A stretch of DNA of 64,000 nt, taken from NCBI RefSeq assembly GCF_029767755.1, contig NZ_JARUQS010000001.1:1116001-1180000 (forward strand), given 5' to 3'. Source of the stretch: Thiomicrorhabdus sp. zzn3 (GTDB lineage Bacteria > Pseudomonadota > Gammaproteobacteria > Thiomicrospirales > Thiomicrospiraceae). The notes below the pieces were generated by a model. That model had not been told where the DNA came from, made no database searches, and worked only from the letters and a program-made list of their open reading frames with translations. Below are positions 16,791 to 26,181 of the stretch, piece by piece; the stretch's first letter is position 1; every line of letters starts with the position of its first letter. The translations under genes were made by a program, and so were the position numbers.

Positions 16791-18311
16791 TCACTCCGAA
16801 ATGTAACGGTTTCTTCCGGACGCTTTCGCCTTATATAGCAGTGCGTCTAAACGGTTCTGTAATGAAACCAGACTGTCATCTGGGCGAATTTCAGTTACCC
16901 CGATGCTGATGGTTAGCTCTATTCTATTCGTCCATGTGTGTTCAGCGACTTTAACTCTAAGCTCTTCGGCTTTTTCAATCGCTTCATTTAATGAGGTGTT
17001 TTGCAACAGCAAACAAAACTCTTCCCCTCCCCAACGGAATAAGAGGTCATCATCACGCACACGGCTTCTCACAAAAGCGGACAGACTTTTAAGAATTTCA
17101 TCCCCCACCAAATGGCCGTAATCATCATTAATCTTTTTAAAATAGTCCAAATCGAAAAAAATCACGGAATTGTAATGTTCTGCCTGCTCGCTGCCTTTTT
17201 CGGTAAGCTGCGTCATAATTTTATTGAAATAACGACGGTTGTACGCATGCGTCAACTCATCCCGATAACTGCTATGCGTAATCTCCTTCTGCACTTTTTT
17301 TGATACCTTGAGAGCCTGAACAGCAGTAATTAATTTCCGGTGATAACGGTTGAAAATCACGTAGAGAATGGTAAAGAAAATTGAAAACAGAGCGACATTC
17401 ATCATCACATGGAATTGCAATTCATAACGGTGCTTTTCACTGAACTCAGTCACATCTTCCAGAATCTGAAAACGCACCAACTCCCTACCATCGTACGTCT
17501 TGAGATAAACGTCTGAAATAATCAGATAGGTACGGTCGTCATAGTCGACAAATTCATCATCTTGATGCACCCCCAGCTTGATCTGTTTAAATAAGTCGTC
17601 GGTATAAATAATCGAATAATCGCTGATCTTCTCAAAATGTGTTTCATAACTTAAGTTCTTCAGGCTGTCGGTCTTCACGAGAATACGCGACTTAATATCA
17701 AACTTTTGCCTGAGAGCATCGACAAAATATTGGGGACGAATACCAAACTCCAGCGCCCCTATGTGCTTGGAATTGCGGTCAAACATCGGGGTGGTAATAC
17801 GATAAGTAACGCCGTTTTTTCCGCCTTCGAATCCACTGGCCTGCTTTTTGTTGCGGTTGACATAGGCCACAATCGGTCTTAACTGAGTGAGGTCATCATC
17901 GAAGCTCTGGGGCTTATGCATGCGCAAAATGGTGATGTTTTCAGGGTCAAAAAAATGCATTACATACAAATGCGGTTCAAGCCTTTTAAGCATCAGATAA
18001 TCAGAAGCGACCAAATCATAAAGCTTCAACCGATCCCTTGTAGCAATGGCCTGAGTTATGGCCGGCATCGAACCGTAATGAGCGACTAAAAAACTGAATT
18101 CACGGTTTAACAGTTCAAGAGAATCTTGAAACGTCGCCTGAACCCGTGCTTTAACCATGTTCAGTTTGGATTGATACAAGGTTTGCTTGTTTTGGACACT
18201 GAAGTAGAGATTGGTACCGAAACCAGCGGCACAGAGAAACACAATTAAGGCAAAGATTGAACCTATCGACGGAATATCTATTCGGTTATGTTTCTCAGCA
18301 GATTTTGACAT
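16791..18311 (-). CDS. dCACHE-type sensor diguanylate cyclase
   Basis: A 506-residue inner-membrane protein: TM1 near residues 17-38, a large periplasmic double-Cache-like sensor (HFFDPENITILRMHKPQ and YRITTPMFDRNSKHIGALEFG), TM2 near 305-325, and a C-terminal GGDEF domain. The active-site loop reads RWGGEEF and an inhibitory RxxD site (RDDD) sits five residues before it, so c-di-GMP synthesis with product feedback is expected. The longer TTG start at 18380 is possible; I prefer the ATG at 18311 with a purine-rich stretch upstream. It lies 8 bp upstream of the DUF4386 gene. The ligand is unknown. Confidence 0.88.
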   Translation of the reverse strand: MSKSAEKHNRIDIPSIGSIFALIVFLCAAGFGTNLYFSVQNKQTLYQSKLNMVKARVQATFQDSLELLNREFSFLVAHYGSMPAITQAIATRDRLKLYDLVASDYLMLKRLEPHLYVMHFFDPENITILRMHKPQSFDDDLTQLRPIVAYVNRNKKQASGFEGGKNGVTYRITTPMFDRNSKHIGALEFGIRPQYFVDALRQKFDIKSRILVKTDSLKNLSYETHFEKISDYSIIYTDDLFKQIKLGVHQDDEFVDYDDRTYLIISDVYLKTYDGRELVRFQILEDVTEFSEKHRYELQFHVMMNVALFSIFFTILYVIFNRYHRKLITAVQALKVSKKVQKEITHSSYRDELTHAYNRRYFNKIMTQLTEKGSEQAEHYNSVIFFDLDYFKKINDDYGHLVGDEILKSLSAFVRSRVRDDDLLFRWGGEEFCLLLQNTSLNEAIEKAEELRVKVAEHTWTNRIELTISIGVTEIRPDDSLVSLQNRLDALLYKAKASGRNRYISE

Positions 18312-18488
18312 GCACTGCCCACCCTCAAATTGTTTCAACTCACTATTTGCTGAAACTAAAGAAAGATCAACTTCTTGCAATCATACGACGGTTAAGCCTA
18401 GAAAAAAAGCTTAACGCTGGCTGTCAACCAAAACCGTTACCATGGTTAACCGTAAGACCCCCTTTCCAGTGAGGTAAAAACCGATCGG

Positions 18489-19631
18489 TTATGGCCCGTT
18501 AAGTGCATTGATTTCAATGTGACGCAATAAAGTCAAAAAAGCCCGAGACGCCGCAATCGACGCCGTTTCATTCATAGTGTGGTAACCCGTCGTCGGAATC
18601 TGCAAAGTGGTACCGTGCACCAATCCATTGGCATTGGCACAGATACGGCCAAGTTCGGTGCGACCCAGTGGTTGACGCGACTGTCCGGATCCGACACGTT
18701 GCTGATTTAACTGTTCGATGTAATGATCTTTGAAACCAAATGAAATATCCAGCTGTTGACACAGTCGTGCGAGATTCTGTGTGGTTTCGACATGAAATTC
18801 CGCATGCTCGTCGCGGTTGCGCAGGGTCACTAACTGCTTGTCAGCCTCTTCCCGGTTACGGTATGGACTCGTATCCAGTACATAAAGCTGGTTGGTGGAT
18901 TTACCGAAACGGCGATACCACTCGAGCAGATAACGCCAACTGCCGCCACACTCCTCTTCCGCAGTAAAAAACGCCGTGCCCTGATAGCCTAGACTAAACA
19001 GATGCACCAGCATGGCCGCAGTGAGGACATTATCCAGCTGCCCGGAAAGCAGCCCCTCTTCCACTTTCAGTTTGTCGCTGAACCCGACCGGCGTACCGGC
19101 CACCAAATGCTCCAACCCTTCCACCTCAAAAATCAGGTTATTGCGATACTCGCAAATATAAGCGTTATCGATCAGGCCTTTGCCGCGATAAGCCCCTGAC
19201 CAAGGTTCATAAGCCAGTACCGGCGTGTTTTCAAACCGGTTCATCAACGTCAATTTAATTTCTTGATCCACATCCGTACCCAACAGATCGGTACGTTTGC
19301 CAGAGACAAAAGCAGCAAACTGAAACTCGTTAGGCCCGGTACAGATCAAACCGTGACGGTCAATATGGCTGGAAAAGTGGCAACTGTCCGGATTATTCCC
19401 CTGTGCCACCAACAAACCTTCATACCAAGTCACCTTGGCGCCGCGCTCTTCCAGTTCGCGCTGCAACACTCGGAAAAAGGCGTGCTCCGCTCCTACCACG
19501 CTCGGTTGGCGAATCAGCGCTTTTAATAGATCCAGAAACTCGTCAAACTGATTCTCATCGGTTTCTACTTCGGCTTCAACTGGATCAGGGAGTTCAACAG
19601 CAATTTCAGCAGGCTGCATCGTAACAGGCAT
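18489..19631 (-). CDS. M42/M20-like zinc peptidase or deacylase
   Basis: A 380-residue cocatalytic metallopeptidase fold. Visible metal and catalytic motifs: FSSHIDRHGL near residue 95, GQLDNVLTA near 205, the Glu-rich TAEEECGG near 230, the Asp in VLDTSPY and the His in TTGYHTMNE near 350. This is the M42/M20/M28 di-zinc arrangement. The first 40 residues are acidic and not part of the core. I choose ATG 19631 over the TTG at 19649 because GAGAA precedes it. Likely a cytosolic aminopeptidase or deacylase; the substrate is unknown. Confidence 0.75.
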   Translation of the reverse strand: MPVTMQPAEIAVELPDPVEAEVETDENQFDEFLDLLKALIRQPSVVGAEHAFFRVLQRELEERGAKVTWYEGLLVAQGNNPDSCHFSSHIDRHGLICTGPNEFQFAAFVSGKRTDLLGTDVDQEIKLTLMNRFENTPVLAYEPWSGAYRGKGLIDNAYICEYRNNLIFEVEGLEHLVAGTPVGFSDKLKVEEGLLSGQLDNVLTAAMLVHLFSLGYQGTAFFTAEEECGGSWRYLLEWYRRFGKSTNQLYVLDTSPYRNREEADKQLVTLRNRDEHAEFHVETTQNLARLCQQLDISFGFKDHYIEQLNQQRVGSGQSRQPLGRTELGRICANANGLVHGTTLQIPTTGYHTMNETASIAASRAFLTLLRHIEINALNGP

Positions 19632-19856
19632 GACGGTTCTCACAAACAAGGCAATAAAACAGAGGTACTCAAACGCGCACCCATGGAACGATTTGAATTC
19701 AATTTATAAGTTGTTTATCTGCCTTTAATTTGAATTCAAATTTTTGTCATTATACGCCGCACAAAACGATCTTGTTTTCTTTAATAAGATCAAACGACTA
19801 CTTACTTAACTCACCGACCATCTAGCATCGATGAATATGATTTTCGGAAGGTCAAA

Positions 19857-20342
19857 TTAACCTGGGCGTTTTTTAAAATCTCCATGTCGCCAGCGCCACA
19901 AGAAAAGCACTATCAATCCTGCAATGTTGGAATACCATACCCAAGGATGACTCCATGCAACGCCGTCATAAAATGACGTTGAAACCGGCCATAAAAACTG
20001 CGTAGGGAAAAAATCGGCTGTATGGAACGGAATATCCAACAGGATATGAAACGGCCAGGCCAGCATCGCAAAGGCCACGTCTTTTCGCCATAAAGCCACG
20101 AGACCGATCACGGCAAACGCGATCAGAAGACTATGAAACAGGTTATATTGAACAACAACCCAATCAGGAATCAGTGCAAGACCAGGTTTGCCAAATTGAA
20201 ACCCATTGGTCAGTAAATGGGCGGGCAGCCATAAACCAAAAGAAACCAGATCCGGTAAGGCACCGAAAAGCATGGCTAACATAAAGCGGCCACGTTTTCC
20301 GAAAAGAGCGGCGCCCCACAGGGTATGGCTCAGCGTATCCAT
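19857..20342 (-). CDS. YdjM/DUF457-like membrane protein
   Basis: A 161-residue protein with four to five membrane segments and His/Asp motifs: MDTLSHTLWGAALFG at the start, GALPDLVSF, and HILLDIPFHT. These are typical of the LexA-regulated YdjM/metal-dependent hydrolase family of inner-membrane proteins. Catalysis is presumed from the conserved His and Asp residues only. No ribosome site is obvious. The gene stands alone on the minus strand with AT-rich flanks. Confidence 0.7.
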   Translation of the reverse strand: MDTLSHTLWGAALFGKRGRFMLAMLFGALPDLVSFGLWLPAHLLTNGFQFGKPGLALIPDWVVVQYNLFHSLLIAFAVIGLVALWRKDVAFAMLAWPFHILLDIPFHTADFFPTQFLWPVSTSFYDGVAWSHPWVWYSNIAGLIVLFLWRWRHGDFKKRPG

Positions 20343-20388
20343 AACAGACCGAAGTGCAAATAATTTCTGTTATTACTCAAAGATGTAT

Positions 20389-20577
20389 CTAAGAGTCCTC
20401 ATGCTCTTTTGATTTTAAAATCACCGCTTGCGCTGCAATCACTTGTTCACCATTAAAGGTCAATGCCGGTGAACCGTAGAGCTCATAACCTTCATTAAGC
20501 AACTGGGTGACTCTTTCACAAAAGGAAGCGTCATCCGGCCCGGTGATCAATTTGTATCCCACAGTTTGCTGCATCAT
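20389..20577 (-). CDS. DUF1737-like small protein
   Basis: A 62-residue soluble protein: VGYKLITGPDDASFCERVTQLLNEGYELYGSPALTFNGEQ, which matches DUF1737 (short basic-aromatic family of unknown role). Two ATGs are adjacent (20577, 20574) with AAGGA six nt upstream, so the longer frame to 20643 is not used. It follows the C39-like peptidase gene on the same strand. Confidence 0.75.
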   Translation of the reverse strand: MMQQTVGYKLITGPDDASFCERVTQLLNEGYELYGSPALTFNGEQVIAAQAVILKSKEHEDS

Positions 20578-20615
20578 TAAATATCCTTCAATTTTGAAAA
20601 CCGTTATTATGTTAT

Positions 20616-21029
20616 TCAATCCAGGTTTACTTTGATAAACCATTTGGGCTGCATACGCCCAAAATCGGTTCTGACATGATTTTTCAAACTCTTTTTCGAA
20701 TCAAGTACATAGCTGCCATCACCATCACGAACAAACACGACCCAATGCCAATAGGGCTTGCTATTGTCCAAATGCCATTTAATGGCAAGCAGAGCACAAT
20801 CGGGCAGGGCCTCCCAGGACGAAAAGGGGGTGGTTTGCGCCTCTACACTGACTCCAAGCCGTCCAAGCAGCCTTAACATATGATCCGTTTCAGACCACAA
20901 AGCATCGTCTTCTGCATAGATGCCTAATCCATTGGCTACCGATTTAGCGTGCTGATAACTGATTCCTGCCACAGCGGCGGCAGAGGCGATGGCGCAACCT
21001 GTTTTTTGTTCCTGAATGACCGGTTTCAT
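20616..21029 (-). CDS. C39-like cysteine peptidase-fold protein
   Basis: A 137-residue single-domain protein with the papain-like C39 triad in order: Q7 and C12 in QEQKTGCAIASAAAVAG, H95 in YWHWVVFVRDGDG, and D110 in YVLDSKK. There is no signal peptide or transporter domain, so it is not a bacteriocin exporter. It could be a small protease or a transglutaminase-like protein. It lies 39 bp upstream of the DUF1737 gene. Confidence 0.7.
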   Translation of the reverse strand: MKPVIQEQKTGCAIASAAAVAGISYQHAKSVANGLGIYAEDDALWSETDHMLRLLGRLGVSVEAQTTPFSSWEALPDCALLAIKWHLDNSKPYWHWVVFVRDGDGSYVLDSKKSLKNHVRTDFGRMQPKWFIKVNLD

Positions 21030-21221
21030 AACATCATTATCAATGGATTAAGGCACAATTATGTCAATTTCTACAACCATAGACGATTAGCCCGCCATAG
21101 CGCAATAAAATAATCGAAACGGCTGGACGTCGATTTACATAAAACCCATCGCGGCCGCAAAAACCAAACGCCATATATGTTAAAATCCCGCTTTTTACTC
21201 TCGACTTAAAGGACGACAGAA

Positions 21222-21842
21222 ATGTCACAAAAATATACCACCTCGGCTGAAATTGTAAGCTATAGCCTGGGCCGCCAAATGGGTGATCAGTTTGCCGCCG
21301 ATCCGTTTGACGGTATTGATGCCAAGGCCATCGCTGCCGGTGTCATTGACTCTCTATCAGGCACTCCTAGCCCGATCAGCCAAGACGATTTTCAAAAAGC
21401 GTTTCAGGAAATCAATGAAATCATGCAAGCCAAAGAAGCAGAAAAAGCGCAAAAGGCGGCGGCCGAAGGTGAAGCTTTCCTGGCTGAAAATGCCAAGAAG
21501 GACGGTGTCATGGTTACCGATTCAGGATTGCAGTACGAAATTCTAGAAGCCGGAACCGGCGAAAAACCGACTGCCGAATCGGTGGTTTCTACCCACTACC
21601 ACGGAACCTTAATTGACGGCACTGTATTTGACAGCTCGGTTGAGCGTGGTCAGCCAGCACAATTCCCGGTTAACCGCGTAATCGCCGGCTGGACCGAAGC
21701 GCTGCAAATGATGCCGACCGGCTCAAAATGGCGTCTGTACATTCCGCATAATCTGGCCTACGGCCCACAAGGCTCCGGTGGGAAAATCGCCCCCTACTCT
21801 GCATTGATCTTTGATGTAGAACTATTGGACATCGTGTCCTAA
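21222..21842 (+). CDS. fklB: FKBP-type peptidyl-prolyl isomerase FklB
   Basis: A 206-residue isomerase (E. coli FklB is 206). The N-terminal helical dimerisation part (residues 1-90, Lys/Ala/Glu-rich near 65-85) is followed by the FKBP domain: VVSTHYHGTLIDGTVFDSS, VIAGWTEALQMMPTGSKW and YIPHNLAYG. No signal peptide, so it is cytoplasmic (unlike FkpA). The start has GGACGACAG upstream. It stands alone. Confidence 0.92.
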   Translation: MSQKYTTSAEIVSYSLGRQMGDQFAADPFDGIDAKAIAAGVIDSLSGTPSPISQDDFQKAFQEINEIMQAKEAEKAQKAAAEGEAFLAENAKKDGVMVTDSGLQYEILEAGTGEKPTAESVVSTHYHGTLIDGTVFDSSVERGQPAQFPVNRVIAGWTEALQMMPTGSKWRLYIPHNLAYGPQGSGGKIAPYSALIFDVELLDIVS

Positions 21843-21941
21843 AAAATACAAGCGGGGCCTAAAGGCTCTGCGTTGCATTCTAGAAGCACTAAACTTTTAG
21901 CCCTTGTCCGGCTTTCTCTAATTCCATTAATCACCACTGAG

Positions 21942-21976
21942 CTGACCAATCTAACCGCAAGCGGTTGACCGGTCAG
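21942..21976. terminator. Two-tier hairpin between fklB and yaiI
   Basis: Outer stem CTGACC (21942-21947) / GGTCAG (21971-21976) and inner stem AACCGC / GCGGTT (21953-21966). It sits between convergent genes but lacks a U-run, so it may be a weak terminator or another structured element. Confidence 0.45.
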
Positions 21977-21999
21977 AGACTTGTAATCTATTGAGAACC

Positions 22000-22449
22000 T
22001 TATCGATTTTGCACTAACCAGCGGTCTAACTGATTGGCAAAAGCCTGGCGGTCTCTTTGGCTTAACGCATCCGGCCCACCGGTTTGAACTCCGCTGGAAC
22101 GCAAGCTTTCCATAAAATCACGCATATTAAGGCGTGCGCGGATATTGCTTTCGGTATACAACTCGCCGCGCGGATTGAGGGCCAAAGCGCCTTTGGCAAT
22201 AACTTCCGACGCCAGTGGAATATCTGCAGTAATCACCAGATCATTGGCTTCGCATTGCTGCACAATCCAATTATCCGCGACGTCAAAACCGCCTTCTACC
22301 TGGCGAAACTGAATCAGCTTTGACGGCGGTACGCGTATGGCGTGATTGGCCACTAAGGTCAATGGGGTTTGCGTACGTTGGGCCGCTTTAAACAAGATTT
22401 CTTTAATCACCACCGGACAGGCGTCCGCATCCACCCAAATTTTCTTCAT
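22000..22449 (-). CDS. yaiI: YaiI/YqxD-family (DUF188) protein
   Basis: A 149-residue protein with the complete DUF188 signature: [16 protein letters not shown] at the N-terminus, [33 protein letters not shown] and [13 protein letters not shown], ending in [29 protein letters not shown]. The fold is PIN-like; the biochemical role is unknown. It is 37 bp downstream of the PQQ-type dehydrogenase on the same strand. Confidence 0.93.
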   Translation of the reverse strand: MKKIWVDADACPVVIKEILFKAAQRTQTPLTLVANHAIRVPPSKLIQFRQVEGGFDVADNWIVQQCEANDLVITADIPLASEVIAKGALALNPRGELYTESNIRARLNMRDFMESLRSSGVQTGGPDALSQRDRQAFANQLDRWLVQNR

Positions 22450-22486
22450 TGCATGCTATCTTTTAAACAAGTTCGATGCGGCTATT

Positions 22487-23587
22487 TTAATGCTTATTAG
22501 AATGGGTCAAACGATAAATATTGCCAGAATCGGTCCCGATATAAATTCGTCCCTCTTTATCGATCGCCAGACTGCGCAGGCGCTGATTGAGGGGTTGCAA
22601 ATAGCGATTTTCTTTCACCGGCCGCTGTTGGGCATTTAAAACAATGTGGTTCAGGTGCTGCAGTTTCAGGGCACCGGTTAACAGGTCACCTTGCCAGGAT
22701 TTAAACTCCTCACCGTCATAGACCTGTAAATCACTCGGGGCAATGGACGGTATATACACCTTAATCGGTTCTTGCATCCCCGCCTTATGCTTTACCCCTA
22801 CCGCAAAATCCGAAAAATATTCCAGACCTTGGGACACCACCGGCCAGCCATAGTTGCGCCCTTTCTCAATCAAGTTGATCTCATCCCCACCTCTCGGTCC
22901 ATGCTCAACCTCCCAAAGTCGATCCGTTTTCATATCGTAAAACAGACCTTGCGGATTACGATGGCCGTAGCTCCAAATTTCATCCAACGCTTGTGCATGA
23001 TCTACAAACGGATTATCCCTGGGCACACTGCCGTCCATATTCAGACGAAGAATACTGCCGGCATGATTGGTTAAGTCCTGCGCGTTGGATCTCACCCCGC
23101 GATCGCCAATCGAGAAAAACACATGCCCCTTGCCGTCAAAGGCGATGCGACTGCCAAAATGAATATTGCGTAAACTGGCCGAATCGCTGACCAACAGATC
23201 CTGCCAATCCGTCAAAGCGTTATTTTTCAATTTAGCCCGCGCCAACGTGGTTCTCGCCTGAATCAATTCCGGCTTACTGTAGGTAAAATAAAGCCAGCCT
23301 GTTTCCGCATAATCCGGAGGAACCGCCACATCCAGCAACCCACCTTGATTTTGCGCATGCACCTCCGCCACACCGGATAACCAGATCACACGGTGATCTG
23401 ACACATCCAACAGGCCTGCCTTCCCTCCCCGTTGGGTAAAAATGATTCGGTCGGAATCCACAAAATCCATTCCCCAAACCACGCCCAAATTGCTGGCCAT
23501 TTTTTCAATCTGGATAGACTTATCATTTGCCACAACGGCTTGAGAGAACAAAACGAAAAACAAAACAAACGATTGGCACAGGCGCAT
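22487..23587 (-). CDS. PQQ-dependent sugar dehydrogenase (YliI/Asd family)
   Basis: A 366-residue periplasmic beta-propeller protein with a signal peptide (cleavage near AVVA-ND, residue 21). Family motifs: VVWGMDFVDSDRIIFTQRGG, NIHFGSRIAFDGKGHVFFSIGDRG, IWSYGHRNPQGL and VEHGPRGGDEINLIEKGRNYGWP, which holds PQQ/Ca2+-contacting residues in soluble glucose/aldose dehydrogenases. It likely oxidises sugars in the periplasm; whether PQQ is made by this organism cannot be seen here. A GAGGAG site lies 8 nt before the ATG. Confidence 0.88.
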   Translation of the reverse strand: MRLCQSFVLFFVLFSQAVVANDKSIQIEKMASNLGVVWGMDFVDSDRIIFTQRGGKAGLLDVSDHRVIWLSGVAEVHAQNQGGLLDVAVPPDYAETGWLYFTYSKPELIQARTTLARAKLKNNALTDWQDLLVSDSASLRNIHFGSRIAFDGKGHVFFSIGDRGVRSNAQDLTNHAGSILRLNMDGSVPRDNPFVDHAQALDEIWSYGHRNPQGLFYDMKTDRLWEVEHGPRGGDEINLIEKGRNYGWPVVSQGLEYFSDFAVGVKHKAGMQEPIKVYIPSIAPSDLQVYDGEEFKSWQGDLLTGALKLQHLNHIVLNAQQRPVKENRYLQPLNQRLRSLAIDKEGRIYIGTDSGNIYRLTHSNKH

Positions 23588-23650
23588 GGAATACTCCTCT
23601 CTTCAGAGTTTCACCCATTCTAATCTGAATTAAAGAGATAACCAAACCCT

Positions 23651-23938
23651 CTAGGATGAAGGGTTCCGGCAAGCAAGATAGCCAATTAGCCAGCCAACAC
23701 AACCCCACATTCCGGCATTAAGGGCAATCGAAACCAGAAGGATCGCCACATTAAACTCCCCTTCCGTCGCTAGCAGCAGAAAACCTGACAACCAACCAAC
23801 TTCACACATTCTGAGCAGGACGACTGGTTCAAACTCCATGATCAGACAAACCAATGGCAACATCACACCCATCGCCGCAAACCTGCGCGCCCACTGATTA
23901 CCACGAGCTCTTTTGTGTTTCTCTAAACCACTTATCAT
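23651..23938 (-). CDS. Small two-TM membrane protein, unknown
   Basis: A 95-residue protein with a basic N-terminus and two to three hydrophobic segments (about 22-38, 47-60 and 64-88). An AGAGGA site lies 9 nt before the ATG, which supports a real gene. I do not recognise a family. It is followed by the dehydrogenase gene after 63 bp. Confidence 0.5.
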   Translation of the reverse strand: MISGLEKHKRARGNQWARRFAAMGVMLPLVCLIMEFEPVVLLRMCEVGWLSGFLLLATEGEFNVAILLVSIALNAGMWGCVGWLIGYLACRNPSS

Positions 23939-24012
23939 CTGATTCCATCCTCTGTTTAGGATTCATTTATGGTACCTATCTTGTTCCTCATAAATCAAAA
24001 AAGACGAGCTAA

Positions 24013-24606
24013 TCATGAACAATCCTGATCAAAAACCAGTTCGGCAACTCGCTTTTGCAGAGCTGGAAGCATATTCTCTTCAAACCAGGGGTTGTTGATA
24101 AACCAGCGAACATTTCTCGGACTCGGATGCGGCAGCGGCACTTGTTGGGGCCAGTAGGCCTGCCAGTTTTTCACGCGTTCGGTCAAAGACAAGCCGTCTT
24201 TTCCAAAATGGTAATCATGGGCGTAACGGCCAATCACCAACGTCAATTCAAGCTGAGTCAGCTGTTCCAAGAGAGCTTCACGCCAGGCAATGGCGCACTC
24301 CGCTCTGGGCGGAAGGTCGCCATTGGCCCCTTTTCCAGGATAACAAAACCCCATCGGTAGAATCGCAATGGCGCTGGCATCGTAAAACATATCACGAGAG
24401 AGACCGAGCCAGGCGCGCAGCCGATCGCCACTGGCGTCATTAAACGGCATGCCGGATTCATGCGCTTGGATGCCTGGCGTCTGCCCGGCAATTAAAATCT
24501 TAGCTTGCGGATCAAACTGCAACACCGGCTTCGGCGGATACGGCAGAGCCGCTTTACAGATTTCGCAATGGCGGATGTTATTCAGCAGAGTCGAATCAGA
24601 AACCAT
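24013..24606 (-). CDS. Uracil-DNA glycosylase family protein
   Basis: A 197-residue enzyme of the UDG superfamily. Motif 1 is ILIAGQTPGIQAHESGMPFNDASGDRLR and motif 2 is PLPHPSPRN. An N-terminal CxxC (HCEICKAALPYPPKP) is present, but the four-cysteine Fe-S arrangement of family 4 is not evident. It may excise uracil or a related base; some members of this group are uncharacterised. Start codon context is weak. Confidence 0.8.
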   Translation of the reverse strand: MVSDSTLLNNIRHCEICKAALPYPPKPVLQFDPQAKILIAGQTPGIQAHESGMPFNDASGDRLRAWLGLSRDMFYDASAIAILPMGFCYPGKGANGDLPPRAECAIAWREALLEQLTQLELTLVIGRYAHDYHFGKDGLSLTERVKNWQAYWPQQVPLPHPSPRNVRWFINNPWFEENMLPALQKRVAELVFDQDCS

Positions 24607-24704
24607 AAAAAAACCTAAACGGCAGCGAGGATAAACCCCGAATCCCGTGCGTTTGCATTATAATCCAGTTCAATTCGATCAATCCGATAACGACGAGTTC
24701 AGAC

Positions 24705-25313
24705 GTGTCATTACAAACCTCACTCAACAAGCCCTTTGCCCAATCCTGCGAAGAGAACAAACAGGTCATTTTGCAAGCTATTCAGGGCTTTTTAACCGAT
24801 CGACAAACGGTATTGGAAGTCGCCAGCGGTACCGGACAGCACGCCGTCTTTTTTGCCGAACAGATGCCGCACCTGATTTGGCAGACTTCCGATCTGATCG
24901 AGTCGCATGACGGCATCAAGCAATGGATTGCCGGTGCACAGCTCAACAATATCCTGCCGCCGCTATGTTTGAATGTATCTGAAGATGAATGGCCGTCGAG
25001 CACCTACGATGCCGTCTTCAGTGCCAATAGTTTTCATATTATGGCCAAAGAGAATGTTGAAGATTTCTTTGCCCATATCGGCCAGGTGCTGAATCCCAAC
25101 GCACTGGTAATAATTTACGGTCCGTTTAACTACCATGGAGGTTTTACCAGTGAGAGTAATGCGCGCTTTGACGAATGGCTCAAACGCCGCAATCCGCAAA
25201 GCGGCATTAAGGGTTTTGAGTGGTGCAATCAGCTTGCAAAACAAGCCGGGCTAAGCCTAATTGACGACATTGAGATGCCACAGAACAATCGAATTCTGGT
25301 GTGGAGAAAATAA
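24705..25313 (+). CDS. DUF938-family SAM-dependent methyltransferase
   Basis: A 202-residue class I methyltransferase-fold protein. The SAM motif is VLEVASGTGQHAVFFAEQMP (residues about 36-55), the acidic strand end is QTSDLIES, and the family block is FSANSFHIMAKENVEDFF with IYGPFNYHGGFTSESNARFDEWL. These define DUF938, a family without a known substrate. The start is a GTG with CGACGAG upstream. It stands between two minus-strand genes. Confidence 0.88.
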   Translation: MSLQTSLNKPFAQSCEENKQVILQAIQGFLTDRQTVLEVASGTGQHAVFFAEQMPHLIWQTSDLIESHDGIKQWIAGAQLNNILPPLCLNVSEDEWPSSTYDAVFSANSFHIMAKENVEDFFAHIGQVLNPNALVIIYGPFNYHGGFTSESNARFDEWLKRRNPQSGIKGFEWCNQLAKQAGLSLIDDIEMPQNNRILVWRK

Positions 25314-25337
25314 TTCTCCGTACCAAGCTATGTAGGT

Positions 25338-25994
25338 TTATTTTAAGACGGTGAAAAGAGTCTCTTCCGGCAATCGGGATTTTGGCAAACGGGCATTAAA
25401 ATCACCCTCATCGTGATAACCCAACGCCACCAGGGCCACGGCGGCATAACCTCGATTAATAAGATCAAACTCTTCATTCAACACCTGTAAATCCACCCCT
25501 TCAATCGGCACCGCGTCAACACCCAATACGCCCGCTCCTAACAGAACGGTGCCGATATTCAGATACACCTGTTTCTGCATCCAACTCTGGGTATCGCCGA
25601 GCGTTTTACGATGCAGATCGGCATAAAAGGTGCGCACCTTGATGGCCATCTCTTTGGCTTCTGGGGTTGGAAAACGGCCGTCCTGATCTTCCTGATCGGT
25701 GATTTGCTGAATATAACCATCATCCATCTCGGTTTTGGCACAAAACAGAATCACATGTGATGCATCGAGTATCTTAGGCTCATTGGCACTGTACACACCC
25801 TGCGCCGCTTTGCTGAAACGCTTTTTACCTTCCTCACTGTCCGTAATGACAAAATGCCACGGCTGAGAATTCACACTGGATGGACTTAATCGCAGCAACC
25901 CTTTGATCTGTTCAAACACCTCATCCGGAATGCGTTTGCCGGCATCAAATTTTTTGGTCGCATAACGGCTTTTGGCGGCTTCAATTAAATTCAT
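25338..25994 (-). CDS. nfsB: Oxygen-insensitive NAD(P)H nitroreductase NfsB
   Basis: A 218-residue FMN nitroreductase closely matching E. coli NfsB (217) along its length: SRYATKKFDAGKRI, LRLSPSSVNSQPWHFVI, DASHVILFCAKTEMDDGY, MQKQVYLNIGTVLLGAG and the C-terminal FNARLPKSRLPEETLF. It reduces nitroaromatics and quinones in the cytosol. The ATG at 25994 has GAGAGGAC upstream and gives the family length; the longer frame to 26084 is rejected. Confidence 0.93.
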   Translation of the reverse strand: MNLIEAAKSRYATKKFDAGKRIPDEVFEQIKGLLRLSPSSVNSQPWHFVITDSEEGKKRFSKAAQGVYSANEPKILDASHVILFCAKTEMDDGYIQQITDQEDQDGRFPTPEAKEMAIKVRTFYADLHRKTLGDTQSWMQKQVYLNIGTVLLGAGVLGVDAVPIEGVDLQVLNEEFDLINRGYAAVALVALGYHDEGDFNARLPKSRLPEETLFTVLK

Positions 25995-26137
25995 CAGTCC
26001 TCTCCTCTCAATCCAATTTTGTGTCTCTCTATGATAATGGAGTCGTTTCACTGCGAAAAGAGGCGCGAGGTAAAACCATGTCAAAAAATAAAAATCCGCA
26101 TTCCAAGCTCACACCATGTGCGGAGAGGGGAAAGATA

Positions 26138-26159
26138 AACCAAACAGGCCTGCTCATTA
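26138..26159 (+). repeat. CAGGCCTG motif copy, diverged tail
   Basis: Core at 26145-26152 between two minus-strand genes; tail CTCATTAT is diverged. Confidence 0.6.
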
Positions 26160-26181
26160 TTCAAGGTGTCTGAACGGGAAG